The notes: generated by a model from the letters alone, not told the origin. A DNA stretch of 64,000 bases from Eledone cirrhosa (GCA_964016885.1 OZ024747.1:49361447-49425446); one strand, 5' to 3'. Shown: positions 20,301 through 36,857, counted from the first letter of the stretch. Translations and numbers: made by a program.

Positions 20301-20964
20301 ACTGACTACTACAGCCACACACTGGCTACTACACACACTGGCTACTACAGCCACACACTGGCTACTACAGCCACACACTGGCTACTACACACACTGACTA
20401 CTACAGCCACACACTGGCTACTACACATACTGACTACTACACACACTGGCTACTACAGCCACACACTGGCTACTACACATACTGGCTACTACAGCCACAC
20501 ACTGGCTACTACACATACTGACTACTACAGCCACACACTGGCTACTACACATACTGACTACTACAGCCACACACTGGCTACTACACATACTGACTACTAC
20601 AGCCACACACTGGCTACTACACACACTGACTACTACAGCCACACACTGGCTACTACACATACTGACTACTACAGCCACACACTGGCTACTACACACACTG
20701 ACTACTACAGCCACACACTGGCTACTACACATACTGACTACTACAGCCACACACTGGCTACTACACACACTGACTACTACAGCCACACACTGGCTACTAC
20801 ACATACTGACTACTACAGCCACACACTGGCTACTACACACACTGACTACTACAGCCAGACACTGACTACTACACATACTGACTACTACAGCCACACACTG
20901 ACTACTACACACACTGACTACTACAGCCACACACTGACTACTACACACACTGGCTACTACAGCC
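17357..20964. repeat. Higher-order repeat, period 1804 bp, two copies
   Basis: Rare variant units recur at a fixed offset: CCAGACACTG at 19051 and 20855, TAGCTACTAC near 17688 and 19492, and the paired ACATAC units at 17401 and 19205. The strings of variants between them match, so a block of about 100 units was duplicated as a whole. Confidence 0.88.
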
Positions 20965-23900
20965 ACACACTGGCTACTACACATACTGACTACTACAGCC
21001 ACACACTGACTACTACACATACTGGCTACTACAGCCACACACTTGCTACTACACACACTGGCTACTACACACACTGACTACTACAGCCACACACTGGCTA
21101 CTACAGCCACACACTGGCTACTACACATACTGGCTACTACAGCCACACACTGGCTACTACAGCCACACACTCGCTACTACAGCCACACACTGACTACTAC
21201 AGCCACACACTGGCTACTACACATACTGGCTACTACAGCCACACACTGGCTACTACACATACTGACTACTACAGCCATACACTGGCTACTACACACACTG
21301 ACTACTACAGCCACACACTGGCTACTACACATACTGACTACTACAGCCACACACTGGCTACTACACATACTGACTACTACAGCCACACACTGGCTACTAC
21401 ACATACTGACTACTACAGCCACACTGGCTACTACACACACTGACTACTACAGCCACACACTGGCTACTACACATACTGACTACTACAGCCACACACTGAC
21501 TACTACAGCCACACACTGGCTACTACACATACTGCCTACTACAGCCACACACTGGCTACTACACACACTGACTACTACAGCCACACACTGGCTACTACAC
21601 ATACTGACTACTACAGCCACACACTGACTACTACAGCCACACACTGGCTACTACACATACTGCCTACTACAGCCACACACTGGCTACTACACATACTGCC
21701 TACTACAGCCACACACTGGCTACTACACATACTGGCTACTACAGCCACACACTGGCTACTACACATACTGACTACTACAGCCACACACTGGCTACTACAC
21801 ACACTGACTACTACAGCCACACACTGGCTACTACACATACTGGCTACTATACACACTGGCTACTACAGCCACACACTGGCTACTACACATACTGGCTACT
21901 ACAGCCACACACTGGCTACTACACATACTGGCTACTACAGCCACACACTGGCTACTACACATACTGACTACTACAGCCACACACTGGCTACTACACATAC
22001 TGGCTACTACACACACTGGCTACTACACATACTGGCTACTACAGCCACACACTGGCTACTACACACACTGACTACTACAGCCACACACTGGCTACTACAC
22101 ATACTGGCTACTACAGCCACACACTGGCTACTACACATACTGGCTACTACAGCCACACACTGGCTACTACACATACTGGCTACTACAGCCACACACTGGC
22201 TACTACACATACTGGCTACTACAGCCACACACTGGCTACTACACACACTGACTACTACAGCCACACACTGGCTACTACACATACTGGCTACTACAGCCAC
22301 ACACTGGCTACTACACATACTGGCTACTACAGCCACACACTGGCTACTACACACACTGGCTACTACAGCCACACACTGGCTACTACACATACTGACTACT
22401 ACAGCCACACACTGGCTACTACACATACTGGCTACTACAGCCACACACTGGCTACTACACATACTGGCTACTACAGCCACACACTGGCTACTACACATAC
22501 TGGCTACTACAGCCACACACTGGCTACTACACATACTGGCTACTACACACACTGGCTACTACAGCCACACACTGGCTACTACACATACTGCCTACTACAG
22601 CCACACACTGGCTACTACACATACTGGCTACTACACACACTGGCTACTACAGCCACACACTGGCTACTACACACACTGGCTACTACAGCCACACACTGGC
22701 TACTACAGCCACACACTGGCTACTACAGCCACACACTGGCTACTACACACACTGGCTACTACACATACTGGCTACTACACATACTGGCTACTACAGCCAC
22801 ACACTGGCTACTACACATACTGACTACTACAGCCACACACTGGCTACTACACATACTGGCTACTACACACACTGGCTACTACAGCCACACACTGGCTACT
22901 ACACATACTGCCTACTACAGCCACACACTGGCTACTACACATACTGGCTACTACACACACTGGCTACTACAGCCACACACTGGCTACTACACACACTGGC
23001 TACTACAGCCACACACTGGCTACTACAGCCACACACTGGCTACTACACACACTGGCTACTACACATACTGGCTACTACAGCCAGACACTGGCTACTACAC
23101 ATACTGGCTACTACAGCCACACACTGGCTACTACAGCCACACACTGGCTACTACACATACTGGCTACTACAGCCACACACTGGCTACTACACATACTGAC
23201 TACTACACATACTGACTACTACACATACTGGCTACTACACATACTGGCTACTACACATACTGGCTACTACACACACTGGCTACTACAGCCACACACTGGC
23301 TACTACACACACTGGCTACTACAGCCACACACTGGCTACTACACACACTGGCTACTACAGCCACACACTGGCTACTACACACACTGGCTACTACAGCCAC
23401 ACACTGGCTACTACACACACTGGCTACTACAGCCACACACTGGCTACTACACATACTGGCTACTACAGCCACACACTGGCTACTACACATACTGGCCACT
23501 ACACACACTGGCTACTACAGCCACACACTGGCTACTACACACACTGGCTACTACAGCCACACACTGGCTACTACACACACTGGCTACTACACACACTGGC
23601 TACTACAGCCACACACTGGCTACTACACACACTGGCTACTACACACACTGGCTACTACAGCCACACACTGGCTACTACACACACTGGCTACTACAGCCAC
23701 ACACTGGCTACTACACACACTGGCTACTACAGCCACACACTGGCTACTACACACACTGGCTACTACAGCCACACACTGGCTACTACACACACTGGCTACT
23801 ACACACACTGGCTACTACACACACTGGCTACTACAGCCACACACTGGCTACTACACACACTGGCTACTACAGCCACACACTGGCTACTACACATACTGGC

Positions 23901-25819
23901 TACTACACACACTGGCTACTACAGCCACACACTGGCTACTACACACACTGGCTACTACACACACTGGCTACTACAGCCACACACTGGCTACTACACACAC
24001 TGGCTACTACAGCCACACACTGGCTACTACACATACTGGCTACTACAGCCACACACTGGCTACTACACATACTGACTACTACAGCCACACACTGGCTACT
24101 ACACATACTGGCTACTACACACACTGGCTACTACAGCCACACACTGGCTACTACACACACTGGCTACTACAGCCACACACTGGCTACTACACACACTGGC
24201 TACTACACACACTGGCTACTACAGCCACACACTGGCTACTACACACACTGGCTACTACACACACTGGCTACTACAGCCACACACTGGCTACTACACACAC
24301 TGGCTACTACAGCCACACACTGGCTACTACACACACTGGCTACTACAGCCACACACTGGCTACTACACACACTGGCTACTACAGCCACACACTGGCTACT
24401 ACACACACTGGCTACTACAGCCACACACTGGCTACTACACACACTGGCTACTACAGCCACACACTGGCTACTACACATACTGGCTACTACACACACTGGC
24501 TACTACAGCCACACACTGGCTACTACACACACTGGCTACTACAGCCACACACTGGCTACTACACACACTGGCTACTACAGCCACACACTGGCTACTACAC
24601 ACACTGACTACTACAGCCACACACTGGCTACTACACATACTGACTACTACAGCCACACACTGGCTACTACACATACTGACTACTACAGCCACACACTGGC
24701 TACTACACACACTGACTACTACAGCCACACACTGGCTACTACACACACTGACTACTACAGCCACACACTGGCTACTACAGCCACACACTGGCTACTACAG
24801 CCACACACTGGCTACTACAGCCACACACTGGCTACTACACACACTGGCTACTACACACACTGACTACTACAGCCACACACTGGCTACTACACATACTGGC
24901 TACTACGGCCACACACTGGCTACTACACACACTGGCTACTACAGCCACACACTGGCTTCTACACACACTGACTACTACAGCCACACACTGGCTACTACAC
25001 ACACTGACTACTACAGCCACACACTGGCTACTACACACACTGGCTACTACACACACTGGCTACTACACACACTGACTACTACAGCCACACACTGGCTACT
25101 ACACACACTGGCTACTACACACACTGGCTACTACACACACTGACTACTACAGCCACACACTGGCTACTACACACACTGGCTACTACACACACTGGCTACT
25201 ACAGCCACACACTGGCTACTACACACACTGACTACTACAGCCACACACTGGCTACTACACATACTGGCTACTACAGCCACACACTGGCTACTACACACAC
25301 TGGCTACTACAGCCACACACTGGCTACTACACATACTGACTACTACAGCCACACACTGGCTACTACACACACTGGCTACTACAGCCACACACTGGCTACT
25401 ACACACACTGGCTACTACAGCCACACACTGGCTACTACACATACTGGCTACTACACACACTGGCTACTACAGCCACACACTGGCTACTACACACACTGGC
25501 TACTACAGCCACACACTGGCTACTACACACACTGGCTACTACAGCCACACACTGGCTACTACACACACTGACTACTACAGCCACACACTGGCTACTACAT
25601 ATACTGGCTACTACAGCCACACACTGGCTACTACACACACTGGCTACTACTGCCACACACTGGCTACTACACACACTGGCTACTACAGCCACACACTGGC
25701 TACTACACACACTGGCTACTACAGCCACACACTGGCTACTACACACACTGGCTACTACAGCCACACACTGGCTACTACACACACTGGCTACTACAGCCAC
25801 ACACTGGCTACTACAGCCA

Positions 25820-27090
25820 CACACTGGCTACTACAGCCACACACTGGCTACTACACATACTGGCTACTACAGCCACACACTGGCTACTACATATACTGGC
25901 TACTACAGCCACACACTGGCTACTACACACACTGGCTACTACACACACTGGCTACTACAGCCACACACTGGCTACTACACATACTGGCTACTACAGCCAC
26001 ACACTGGCTACTACAGCCACACACTGGCTACTACAGCCACACACTGGCTACTACACATACTGGCTACTACAGCCACACACTGGCTACTACACACACTGGC
26101 TACTACAGCCACACACTGGCTACTACACATACTGGCTACTACAGCCACACACTGGCTACTACACATACTGGCTACTACAGCCACACACTGGCTACTACAC
26201 ACACTGGCTACTACAGCCACACACTGGCTACTACACACACTGACTACTACAGCCACACACTGGCTACTACACATACTGACTACTACAGCCATACACTGGC
26301 TACTACATATACTGGCTACTACACACACTGGCTACTACACACACTGGCTATTACAGCCACACACTGGCTACTACACACACTGGCTACTACAGCCACACAC
26401 TGGCTACTACAGCCACACACTGGCTACTACACATACTGACTACTACACACACTGACTACTACAGCCACACACTGGCTACTACAGCCACACACTGGCTACT
26501 ACAGCCACACACTGGCTACTACATATACTGGCTACTACAGCCACACACTGGCTACTACACACACTGGCTACTACACACACTGGCTACTACAGCCACACAC
26601 TGGCTACTACACATACTGGCTACTACAGCCACACACTGGCTACTACAGCCACACACTGGCTACTACAGCCACACACTGGCTACTACACATACTGGCTACT
26701 ACAGCCACACACTGGCTACTACACACACTGGCTACTACAGCCACACACTGGCTACTACACATACTGGCTACTACAGCCACACACTGGCTACTACACATAC
26801 TGGCTACTACAGCCACACACTGGCTACTACACACACTGGCTACTACAGCCACACACTGGCTACTACACACACTGACTACTACAGCCACACACTGGCTACT
26901 ACACATACTGACTACTACAGCCATACACTGGCTACTACATATACTGGCTACTACACACACTGGCTACTACACACACTGGCTATTACAGCCACACACTGGC
27001 TACTACACACACTGGCTACTACAGCCACACACTGGCTACTACAGCCACACACTGGCTACTACACATACTGACTACTACACACACTGACTA
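25820..27090. repeat. Higher-order repeat, period 632 bp, two copies
   Basis: The rare TATTACAGCC variant occurs at 26349 and 26981, exactly 632 bp apart. The 316-bp segments 26011-26328 and 26643-26960 carry the same order of 16-mers, 20-mers and point variants. Confidence 0.88.
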
Positions 27091-30000
27091 CTACAGCCAC
27101 ACACTGGCTACTACAGCCACACACTGGCTACTACAGCCACACACTGGCTACTACACATACTGACTACTACAGCCACACACTGGCTACTACACACACTGGC
27201 TACTACAGCCACACACTGGCTACTACAGCCACACACTGGCTACTACACACACTGGCTACTACACACACTGGCTACTACACACACTGGCTACTACACATAC
27301 TGACTACTACAGCCACACACTGGCTACTACACACACTGGCTACTACACACACTGACTACTACAGCCACACACTGGCTACTACACACACTGGCTACTACAG
27401 CCACACACTGGCTACTACACACACTGGCTACTACAGCCACACACTGGCTACTACACACACTGACTACTACAGCCACACACTGGCTACTACATATACTGGC
27501 TACTACAGCCACACACTGGCTACTACACACACTGACTACTACAGCCACACACTGGCTACTACACACACTGGCTACTACACACACTGGCTACTACAGCCAC
27601 ACACTGGCTACTACACACACTGACTACTACAGCCACACACTGGCTACTACACACACTGACTACTACAGCCACACACTGGCTACTACAGCCACACACTGGC
27701 TACTACACATACTGACTACTACAGCCACACACTGGCTACTACACACACTGGCTACTACACACACTGACTACTACAGCCACACACTGGCTACTACACACAC
27801 TGACTACTACAGCCACACACTGGCTACTACAGCCACACACTGGCTACTACACATACTGACTACTACAGCCACACACTGGCTACTACACACACTGGCTACT
27901 ACACACACTGGCTACTACACACACTGACTACTACAGCCACACACTGGCTACTACACACACTGGCTACTACACACACTGGCTACTACACACACTGACTACT
28001 ACAGCCACACACTGGCTACTACACACACTGACTACTACAGCCACACACTGGCTACTACACACACTGGCTACTACACACACTGGCTACTACACACACTGAC
28101 TACTACAGCCACACACTGGCTACTACACACACTGGCTACTACACACACTGGCTACTACACATACTGACTACTACAGCCACACACTGGCTACTACACACAC
28201 TGGCTACTACACACACTGGCTACTACACACACTGACTACTACAGCCACACACTGGCTACTACACATACTGGCTACTACAGCCACACACTGGCTACTACAC
28301 ACACTGGCTACTACACACACTGACTACTACAGCCACACACTGGCTACTACACACACTGGCTACTACAGCCACACACTGGCTACTACACACACTGGCTACT
28401 ACACATACTGACTACTACAGCCACACACTGGCTACTACAGCCACACACTGGCTACTACACACACTGGCTACTACAGCCACACACTGGCTACTACACACAC
28501 TGGCTACTACACACACTGGCTACTACAGCCACACACTGGCTACTACACACACTGGCTACTACACACACTGGCTACTACAGCCACACACTGGCTACTACAC
28601 ACACTGGCTACTACAGCCACACACTGGCTACTACACATACTGGCTACTACAGCCACACACTGGCTACTACACACACTGGCTACTACACACACTGGCTACT
28701 ACAGCCACACACTGGCTACTACAGCCACACACTGGCTACTACACACACTGGCTACTACAGCCACACACTGGCTACTACACACACTGGCTACTACACACAC
28801 TGGCTACTACAGCCACACACTGGCTACTACACATACTGGCTACTACAGCCACACACTGGCTACTACACATACTGGCTACTACAGCCACACACTGGCTACT
28901 ACACACACTGGCTACTACAGCCACACACTGGCTACTACACACACTGGCTACTACACACACTGGCTACTACAGCCACACACTGGCTACTACACACACTGGC
29001 TACTACACACACTGGCTACTACAGCCACACACTGGCTACTACACACACTGGCTACTACAGCCACACACTGGCTACTACACACACTGGCTACTACACACAC
29101 TGGCTACTACAGCCACACACTGGCTACTACACACACTGGCTACTACAGCCACACACTGGCTACTACACATACTGGCTACTACATACACTGGCTACTACAG
29201 CCACACACTGGCTACTACACACACTGGCTACTACACACACTGGCTACTACACACACTGGCTACTACACACACTGGCTACTACACACACTGGCTACTACAG
29301 CCACACACTGGCTACTACACACACTGACTACTACAGCCACACACTGGCTACTACACACACTGACTACTACAGCCACACACTGGCTACTACAGCCACACAC
29401 TGGCTACTACACATACTGACTACTACAGCCACACACTGGCTACTACACACACTGGCTACTACACACACTGACTACTACAGCCACACACTGGCTACTACAC
29501 ACACTGACTACTACAGCCACACACTGGCTACTAAACACACTGGCTACTACACACACTGGCTACTACACACACTGACTACTACAGCCACACACTGGCTACT
29601 ACACACACTGGCTACTACACACACTGGCTACTACACATACTGACTACTACAGCCACAGACTGGCTACTACACACACTGGCTACTACACACACTGGCTACT
29701 ACACACACTGACTACTACAGCCACACACTGGCTACTACACATACTGGCTACTACAGCCACACACTGGCTACTACACACACTGGCTACTACACACACTGAC
29801 TACTACAGCCACACACTGGCTACTACACACACTGGCTACTACAGCCACACACTGGCTACTACACACACTGGCTACTACACATACTGACTACTACAGCCAC
29901 ACACTGGCTACTACACACACTGACTACTACAGCCACACACTGGCTACTACACACACTGGCTACTACAGCCACACACTGGCTACTACACACACTGGCTACT

Positions 30001-33000
30001 ACACACACTGGCTACTACAGCCACACACTGGCTACTACACACACTGGCTACTACACACACTGGCTACTACAGCCACACACTGGCTACTACACACACTGGC
30101 TACTACAGCCACACACTGGCTACTACACATACTGGCTACTACAGCCACACACTGGCTACTACACACACTGGCTACTACACACACTGGCTACTACAGCCAC
30201 ACACTGGCTACTACACACACTGGCTACTACAGCCACACACTGGCTACTACACACACTGGCTACTACAGCCACACACTGGCTACTACACATACTGGCTACC
30301 ACAGCCACACACTGGCTACTACACACACTGGCTACTACACACACTGGCTACTACAGCCACACACTGGCTACTACACATACTGGCTACTACAGCCACACAC
30401 TGGCTACTACACACACTGGCTACTACACACACTGGCTACTACACACACTGGCTACTACACATACTGGCTACTACAGCCACACACTGGCTACTACACATAC
30501 TGGCTACTACATACACTGGCTACTACAGCCACACACTGGCTACTACACACACTGGCTACTACACATACTGGCTACTACACACACTGGCTACTACACACAC
30601 TGGCTACTACAGCCACACACTGGCTACTACACATACTGGCTACTACACACACTGGCTACTACACACACTGGCTACTACAGCCACACACTGGCTACTACAC
30701 ATACTGGCTACTACAGCCACACACTGGCTACTACACATACTGGCTACTACATACACTGGCTACTACACATACTGGCTACTACACACACTGGCTACTACAC
30801 ACACTGGCTACTACACACACTGGCTACTACACACACTGGCTACTACACATACTGGCTACTACAGCCACACACTGGCTACTACATACACTGGCTACTACAC
30901 ACACTGGCTACTACACACACTGGCTACTACAGCCACACACTGGCTACTACACACACTGGCTACTACAGCCACACACTGGCTACTACACATACTGACTACT
31001 ACAGCCACACACTGGCTACTACACATACTGGCTACTACACACACTGGCTACTACACATACTGGCTACTACAGCCACACACTGGCTACTACACATACTGGC
31101 TACTACATACACTGGCTACTACACATACTGGCTACTACACACACTGGCTACTACACACACTGGCTACTACACACACTGGCTACTACACATACTGGCTACT
31201 ACAGCCACACACTGGCTACTACACATACTGGCTACTACATACACTGGCTACTACACATACTGGCTACTACACACACTGGCTACTACACACACTGGCTACT
31301 ACACACACTGGCTACTACACATACTGGCTACTACACACACTGGCTACTACACATACTGACTACTACAGCCACACACTGGCTACTACACACACTGGCTACT
31401 ACAGCCACACACTGGCTACTACACATACTGGCTACTACAGCCACACACTGGCTACTACACATACTGACTACTACAGCCACACACTGGCTACTACACATAC
31501 TGGCTACTACACACACTGGCTACTACACATACTGGCTACTACAGCCACACACTGGCTACTACACATACTGGCTACTACATACACTGGCTACTACACATAC
31601 TGGCTACTACACACACTGGCTACTACACACACTGGCTACTACACACACTGGCTACTACACACACTGGCTACTACACATACTGGCTACTACATACACTGGC
31701 TACTACACACACTGGCTACTACAGCCACACACTGGCTACTACAGCCACACACTGGCTACTACACATACTGGCTACTACACATACTGACTACTACAGCCAC
31801 ACACTGGCTACTACACATACTGGCTACTACACATACTGGCTACTACACATACTGGCTACTACACATACTGGCTACTACACATACTGGCTACTACACACAC
31901 TGGCTACTACACACACTGACTACTACACACACTGGCTACTACACACACTGGCTACTACACACACTGGCTACTACACATACTGGCTACTACAGCCACACAC
32001 TGGCTACTACACATACTGGCTACTACAGCCACACACTGGCTACTACACATACTGGCTACTACACACACTGGCTACTACACACACTGGCTACTACACATAC
32101 TGGCTACTACACACACTGGCTACTACACACACTGGCTACTACATACACTGGCTACTACACACACTGGCTACTACACACACTGGCTACTACACATACTGGC
32201 TACTACACACACTGGCTACTACACACACTGGCTACTACACACACTGGCTACTACACACACTGGCTACTACACACACTGGCTACTACAGCCACACACTGGC
32301 TACTACACATGCTGACTACTACATACACTGGCTACTACACATACTGGCTACTACACACACTGGCTACTACAGCCACACACTGGCTACTACACATACTGAC
32401 TACTACATACACTGGCTACTACACACACTGGCTACTACACACACTGGCTACTACACACACTGGCTACTACACACACTGGCTACTACAGCCACACACTGGC
32501 TACTACACATACTGGCTACTACACACACTGGCTACTACACATACTGGCTACTACACACACTGGCTACTACACACACTGGCTACTACACACACTGGCTACT
32601 ACACACACTGGCTACTACACACACTGGCTACTACACACACTGGCTACTACAGCCACACACTGGCTACTACACACACTGGCTACTACATACACTGGCTACT
32701 ACACATACTGGCTACTACACACACTGGCTACTACACACACTGGCTACTACAGCCACACACTGGCTACTACACACACTGGCTACTACACACACTGGCTACT
32801 ACAGCCACACACTGGCTACTACACATACTGGCTACTACAGCCACACACTGGCTACTACACACACTGGCTACTACATACACTGGCTACTACACACACTGGC
32901 TACTACACACACTGGCTACTACACACACTGGCTACTACATACACTGGCTACTACACACACTGGCTACTACACACACTGGCTACTACACACACTGGCTACT

Positions 33001-35857
33001 ACACACACTGGCTACTACAGCCACACACTGGCTACTACACACACTGGCTACTACAGCCACACACTGGCTACTACACACACTGGCTACTACAGCCACATAC
33101 TGGCTACTACACATACTGACTACTACACACACTGGCTACTACACATACTGGCTACTACACACACTGGCTACTACATATACTGGCTACTACAGCCACACAC
33201 TGGCTACTACACACACTGGCTACTACAGCCACACACTGGCTACTACACATACTGGCTACTACAGCCACACACTGGCTACTACACACACTGGCTACTACAG
33301 CCACATACTGGCTACTACAGCCACACACTGGCTACTACACACACTGGCTACTACAGCCACACACTGGCTACTACACATACTGGCTACTACACATACTGGC
33401 TACTACACACACTGGCTACTACACATACTGACTACTACACACACTGGCTACTACACATACTGGCTACTACACACACTGGCTACTACACATACTGGCTACT
33501 ACAGCCACACACTGGCTACTACACACACTGGCTACTACATATACTGACTACTACAGCCACACACTGGCTACTACACATACTGGCTACTACACACACTGGC
33601 TACTACATATACTGACTACTACAGCCACACACTGGCTACTACACATACTGGCTACTACACACACTGGCTACTACACATACTGGCTACTACACACACTGGC
33701 TACTACATATACTGGCTACTACAGCCACACACTGGCTACTACACACACTGGCTACTACATACACTGGCTACTACAGCCACACACTGGCTACTACACACAC
33801 TGGCTACTACATATACTGGCTACTACAGCCACACACTGGCTACTACACACACTGGCTACTACACACACTGGCTACTACAGCCACACACTGGCTACTACAC
33901 ACACTGGCTACTACATACACTGGCTACTACACACACTGGCTACTACACACACTGGCTACTACACACACTGGCTACTACAGCCACACACTGGCTACTACAC
34001 ACACTGGCTACTACACACACTGGCTACTACACATACTGGCTACTACAGCCACACACTGGCTACTACACACACTGGCTACTACAGCCACACACTGGCTACT
34101 ACACATACTGGCTACTACACACACTGGCTACTACACATACTGGCTACTACACACACTGGCTACTACACATACTGGCTACTACAGCCACACACTGGCTACT
34201 ACACACACTGGCTACTCCAGCCACACACTGGCTACTACACACACTGGCTACTACACACACTGGCTACTACACATACTGGCTACTACAGCCACACACTGGC
34301 TACTACACACACTGGCTACTACAGCCACACACTGGCTACTACACATACTGGCTACTACACACACTGGCTACTACACACACTGGCTACTACACATACTGGC
34401 TACTACACACACTGGCTACTACACATACTGGCTACTACAGCCACACACTGGCTACTACACATACTGACTACTACAGCCACACACTGGCTACTACACATAC
34501 TGGCTACTACAGCCACACACTGGCTACTACACACACTGACTACTACAGCCACACACTGGCTACTACACACACTGGCTACTACACACACTGGCTACTACAG
34601 CCACACACTGGCTACTACACACACTGGCTACTACACATACTGACTACTACAGCCACACACTGGCTACTACACATACTGGCTACTACACACACTGGCTACT
34701 ACACATACTGACTACTACAGCCACACACTGGCTACTACACACACTGGCTACTACAGCCACACACTGGCTACTACACACACTGACTACTACAGCCACACAC
34801 TGGCTACTACACACACTGACTACTACAGCCACACACTGGCTACTACAGCCACACACTGGCTACTACACATACTGACTACTACAGCCACACACTGGCTACT
34901 ACACACACTGGCTACTACAGCCACACACTGGCTACTACACACACTGACTACTACAGCCACACACTGGCTACTACAGCCACACACTGGCTACTACAGCCAC
35001 ACACTGGCTACTACACACACTGACTACTACAGCCACACACTGGCTACTACACACACTGACTACTACAGCCACACACTGGCTACTACAGCCACACACTGGC
35101 TACTACACATACTGACTACTACAGCCACACACTGGCTACTACACACACTGGCTACTACAGCCACACACTGGCTACTACACACACTGACTACTACAGCCAC
35201 ACACTGGCTACTACAGCCACACACTGGCTACTACACATACTGACTACTACAGCCACACACTGGCTACTACACACACTGGCTACTACAGCCACACACTGGC
35301 TACTACACACACTGACTACTACAGCCACACACTGGCTACTACAGCCACACACTGGCTACTACACACACTGACTACTACAGCCACACACTGGCTACTACAG
35401 CCACACACTGGCTACTACAGCCACACACTGGCTACTACACACACTGGCTACTACAGCCACACACTGGCTACTACACATACTGACTACTACAGCCACACAC
35501 TGGCTACTACACACACTGGCTACTACAGCCACACACTGGCTACTACACACACTGACTACTACAGCCACACACTGGCTACTACAGCCACACACTGACTACT
35601 ACAGCCACACACTGACTACTACAGCCACACACTGGCTACTACACACACTGACTACTACAGCCACACACTGGCTACTACAGCCACACACTGGCTACTACAG
35701 CCACACACTGGCTACTACAGCCACACACTGGCTACTACACATACTGGCTACTACAGCCACACACTGGCTACTACACACACTGGCTACTACAGCCACACAC
35801 TGGCTACTACACATACTGGCTACTACAGCCACACACTGGCTACTACACACACTGGCT

Positions 35858-36024
35858 GTATATGTATAGACTTGTAACTCCTGGTGGAGTGGTAGGGGTG
35901 CTGTAGTGACATAGTGTTTCTTGGGTATTTTAAGCCTGGCAGAGCCCATACCCTCTCTAGATCTGAATATGGCCAATTTCTTAGATTAAGGAAAGATAGT
36001 GATAGAGAGGAAGTGAGAGATATA
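35858..36024. other. Unassigned intron
   Basis: Nothing recognised between the satellite and a SINE relic. Confidence 0.5.
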
Positions 36025-36160
36025 AAGGAAGAATGAGCACCAGTATTCTACTGGTACTTTTTTTTTATTTTAAGGAAAGAAGTTGATCTCGTGATTTGAA
36101 CCAGAACAAATATTAAAAAATATTCTGACATTCTAACAACTCTGCCAATTTTCTGCCTAA
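36025..36160 (-). mobile_element. Diverged SINE relic
   Basis: The antisense block CCAGTATTCTACTGGTACTTT is followed by a GTGATTTGAACCAG box B remnant and AACTCTGCCAATTTTCTGCC. Confidence 0.6.
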
Positions 36161-36164
36161 ACTG

Positions 36165-36437
36165 ACTGTATATATATTGTATATACCACTGTATATATAC
36201 TGTGTATAGATAGCACTGTATATATACACTATATACCACTATATATACTATGTATAGATAGCACTGTATATATACTGCTGTATATATAATGTATATACCA
36301 CTGTATATATACTGTGTATAGATAGCACTGTGTATATACCACTGTATATATACTATGTATAGATAGCACTGTATATATACTGCTGTATATATACTGTGTA
36401 TAGATAGCACTGTGTATAGATGGCACTGTATGTAGAT
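36165..36437. repeat. Minisatellite of TATATACTGTGTATAGATAGCAC-type units
   Basis: An irregular tandem array mixing ACTGTATATATACTGTG, ATAGATAGCACTGTA and ACCACTGTATA modules, about 270 bp in total. Its open frames are artefacts. Confidence 0.9.
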
Positions 36438-36570
36438 ACTGTTCCAGTGGTTAGTGTTCAACTCACAATCATAAACTCATGAGTTCAATTCCCAGCCTCA
36501 CATTCACGGTACGTCATTTATTTCATGTTCTTTCAGTTAATTCCTAGAGAACTACATTAGGAGTACATTG
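36438..36570 (+). mobile_element. Diverged tRNA-derived SINE head
   Basis: CCAGTGGTTAGTGTTCAACTC and ATGAGTTCAATTCCCAGCC (box B) are followed by a TCATTTATTTCATGTTC-like segment. Confidence 0.6.
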
Positions 36571-36663
36571 CTCAGTCCCTTGCATGTTATTTTCACGAGT
36601 CTGTTGCTCTGTTGATCAAACTGGAACACTCATAGTGTACTTTATCATTATAACATATATATA

Positions 36664-36789
36664 TTATTATTAAGGCTGGTACTATAATGAAGCTATACCA
36701 AGAACATATATTTCGTTAGGTTGAATCACCAACTTTTCAAAACGTATGTTCCTGGTGTGGCTTCGTTGTAGTACTGGCCTTAATAATAA
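36664..36789. repeat. Fold-back repeat, arms about 50 bp, roughly 80% paired
   Basis: TTATTATTAAGGCTGGTACT... reads back as AGTACTGGCCTTAATAATAA. The centre contains GGTTGAATCACCAA. The left outer edge is a TATATA run. Each arm read outward has ACG(A)AA...TATGTTC and ends AATAATAA. Confidence 0.8.
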
Positions 36790-36857
36790 AACTCACTCTG
36801 AGTTGCTATCTTGGATGTTTGTGTTTCTGCCATGTTATTACCACTATATATATATAT

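Larger units (their letters stand above)
16975..35857. repeat. Giant satellite of 16- and 20-bp units, 18.9 kb
   Basis: Two unit lengths share the TGGCTACTAC core: a 16-mer ending ACACAC and a 20-mer with AGCC inserted before ACACAC. Single-base variants (TGACTACTAC, ACATAC, TAGCTAC) are interspersed. About 1,000-1,150 units fit the length (estimate). 17.0-18.5 kb is mostly 16-mers; 20.9-30.6 kb is rich in 16+20 alternation, a 36-bp dimer; 31-34.5 kb is mixed. The 36-bp dimers and triplets of 16-mers give long false open frames. The array lies wholly in the 23.9-kb intron between exons e and f. Confidence 0.98.

Noticed and set aside
18617..35592. Many minus-strand frames reading CSSQCVAVV repeats
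   Set aside because: The 36-bp dimer keeps frame by length alone; these are satellite shadows, not cysteine-rich proteins.
16975..35857. CRISPR-like array
   Set aside because: Units are contiguous tandem repeats without unique spacers, and the DNA is animal.
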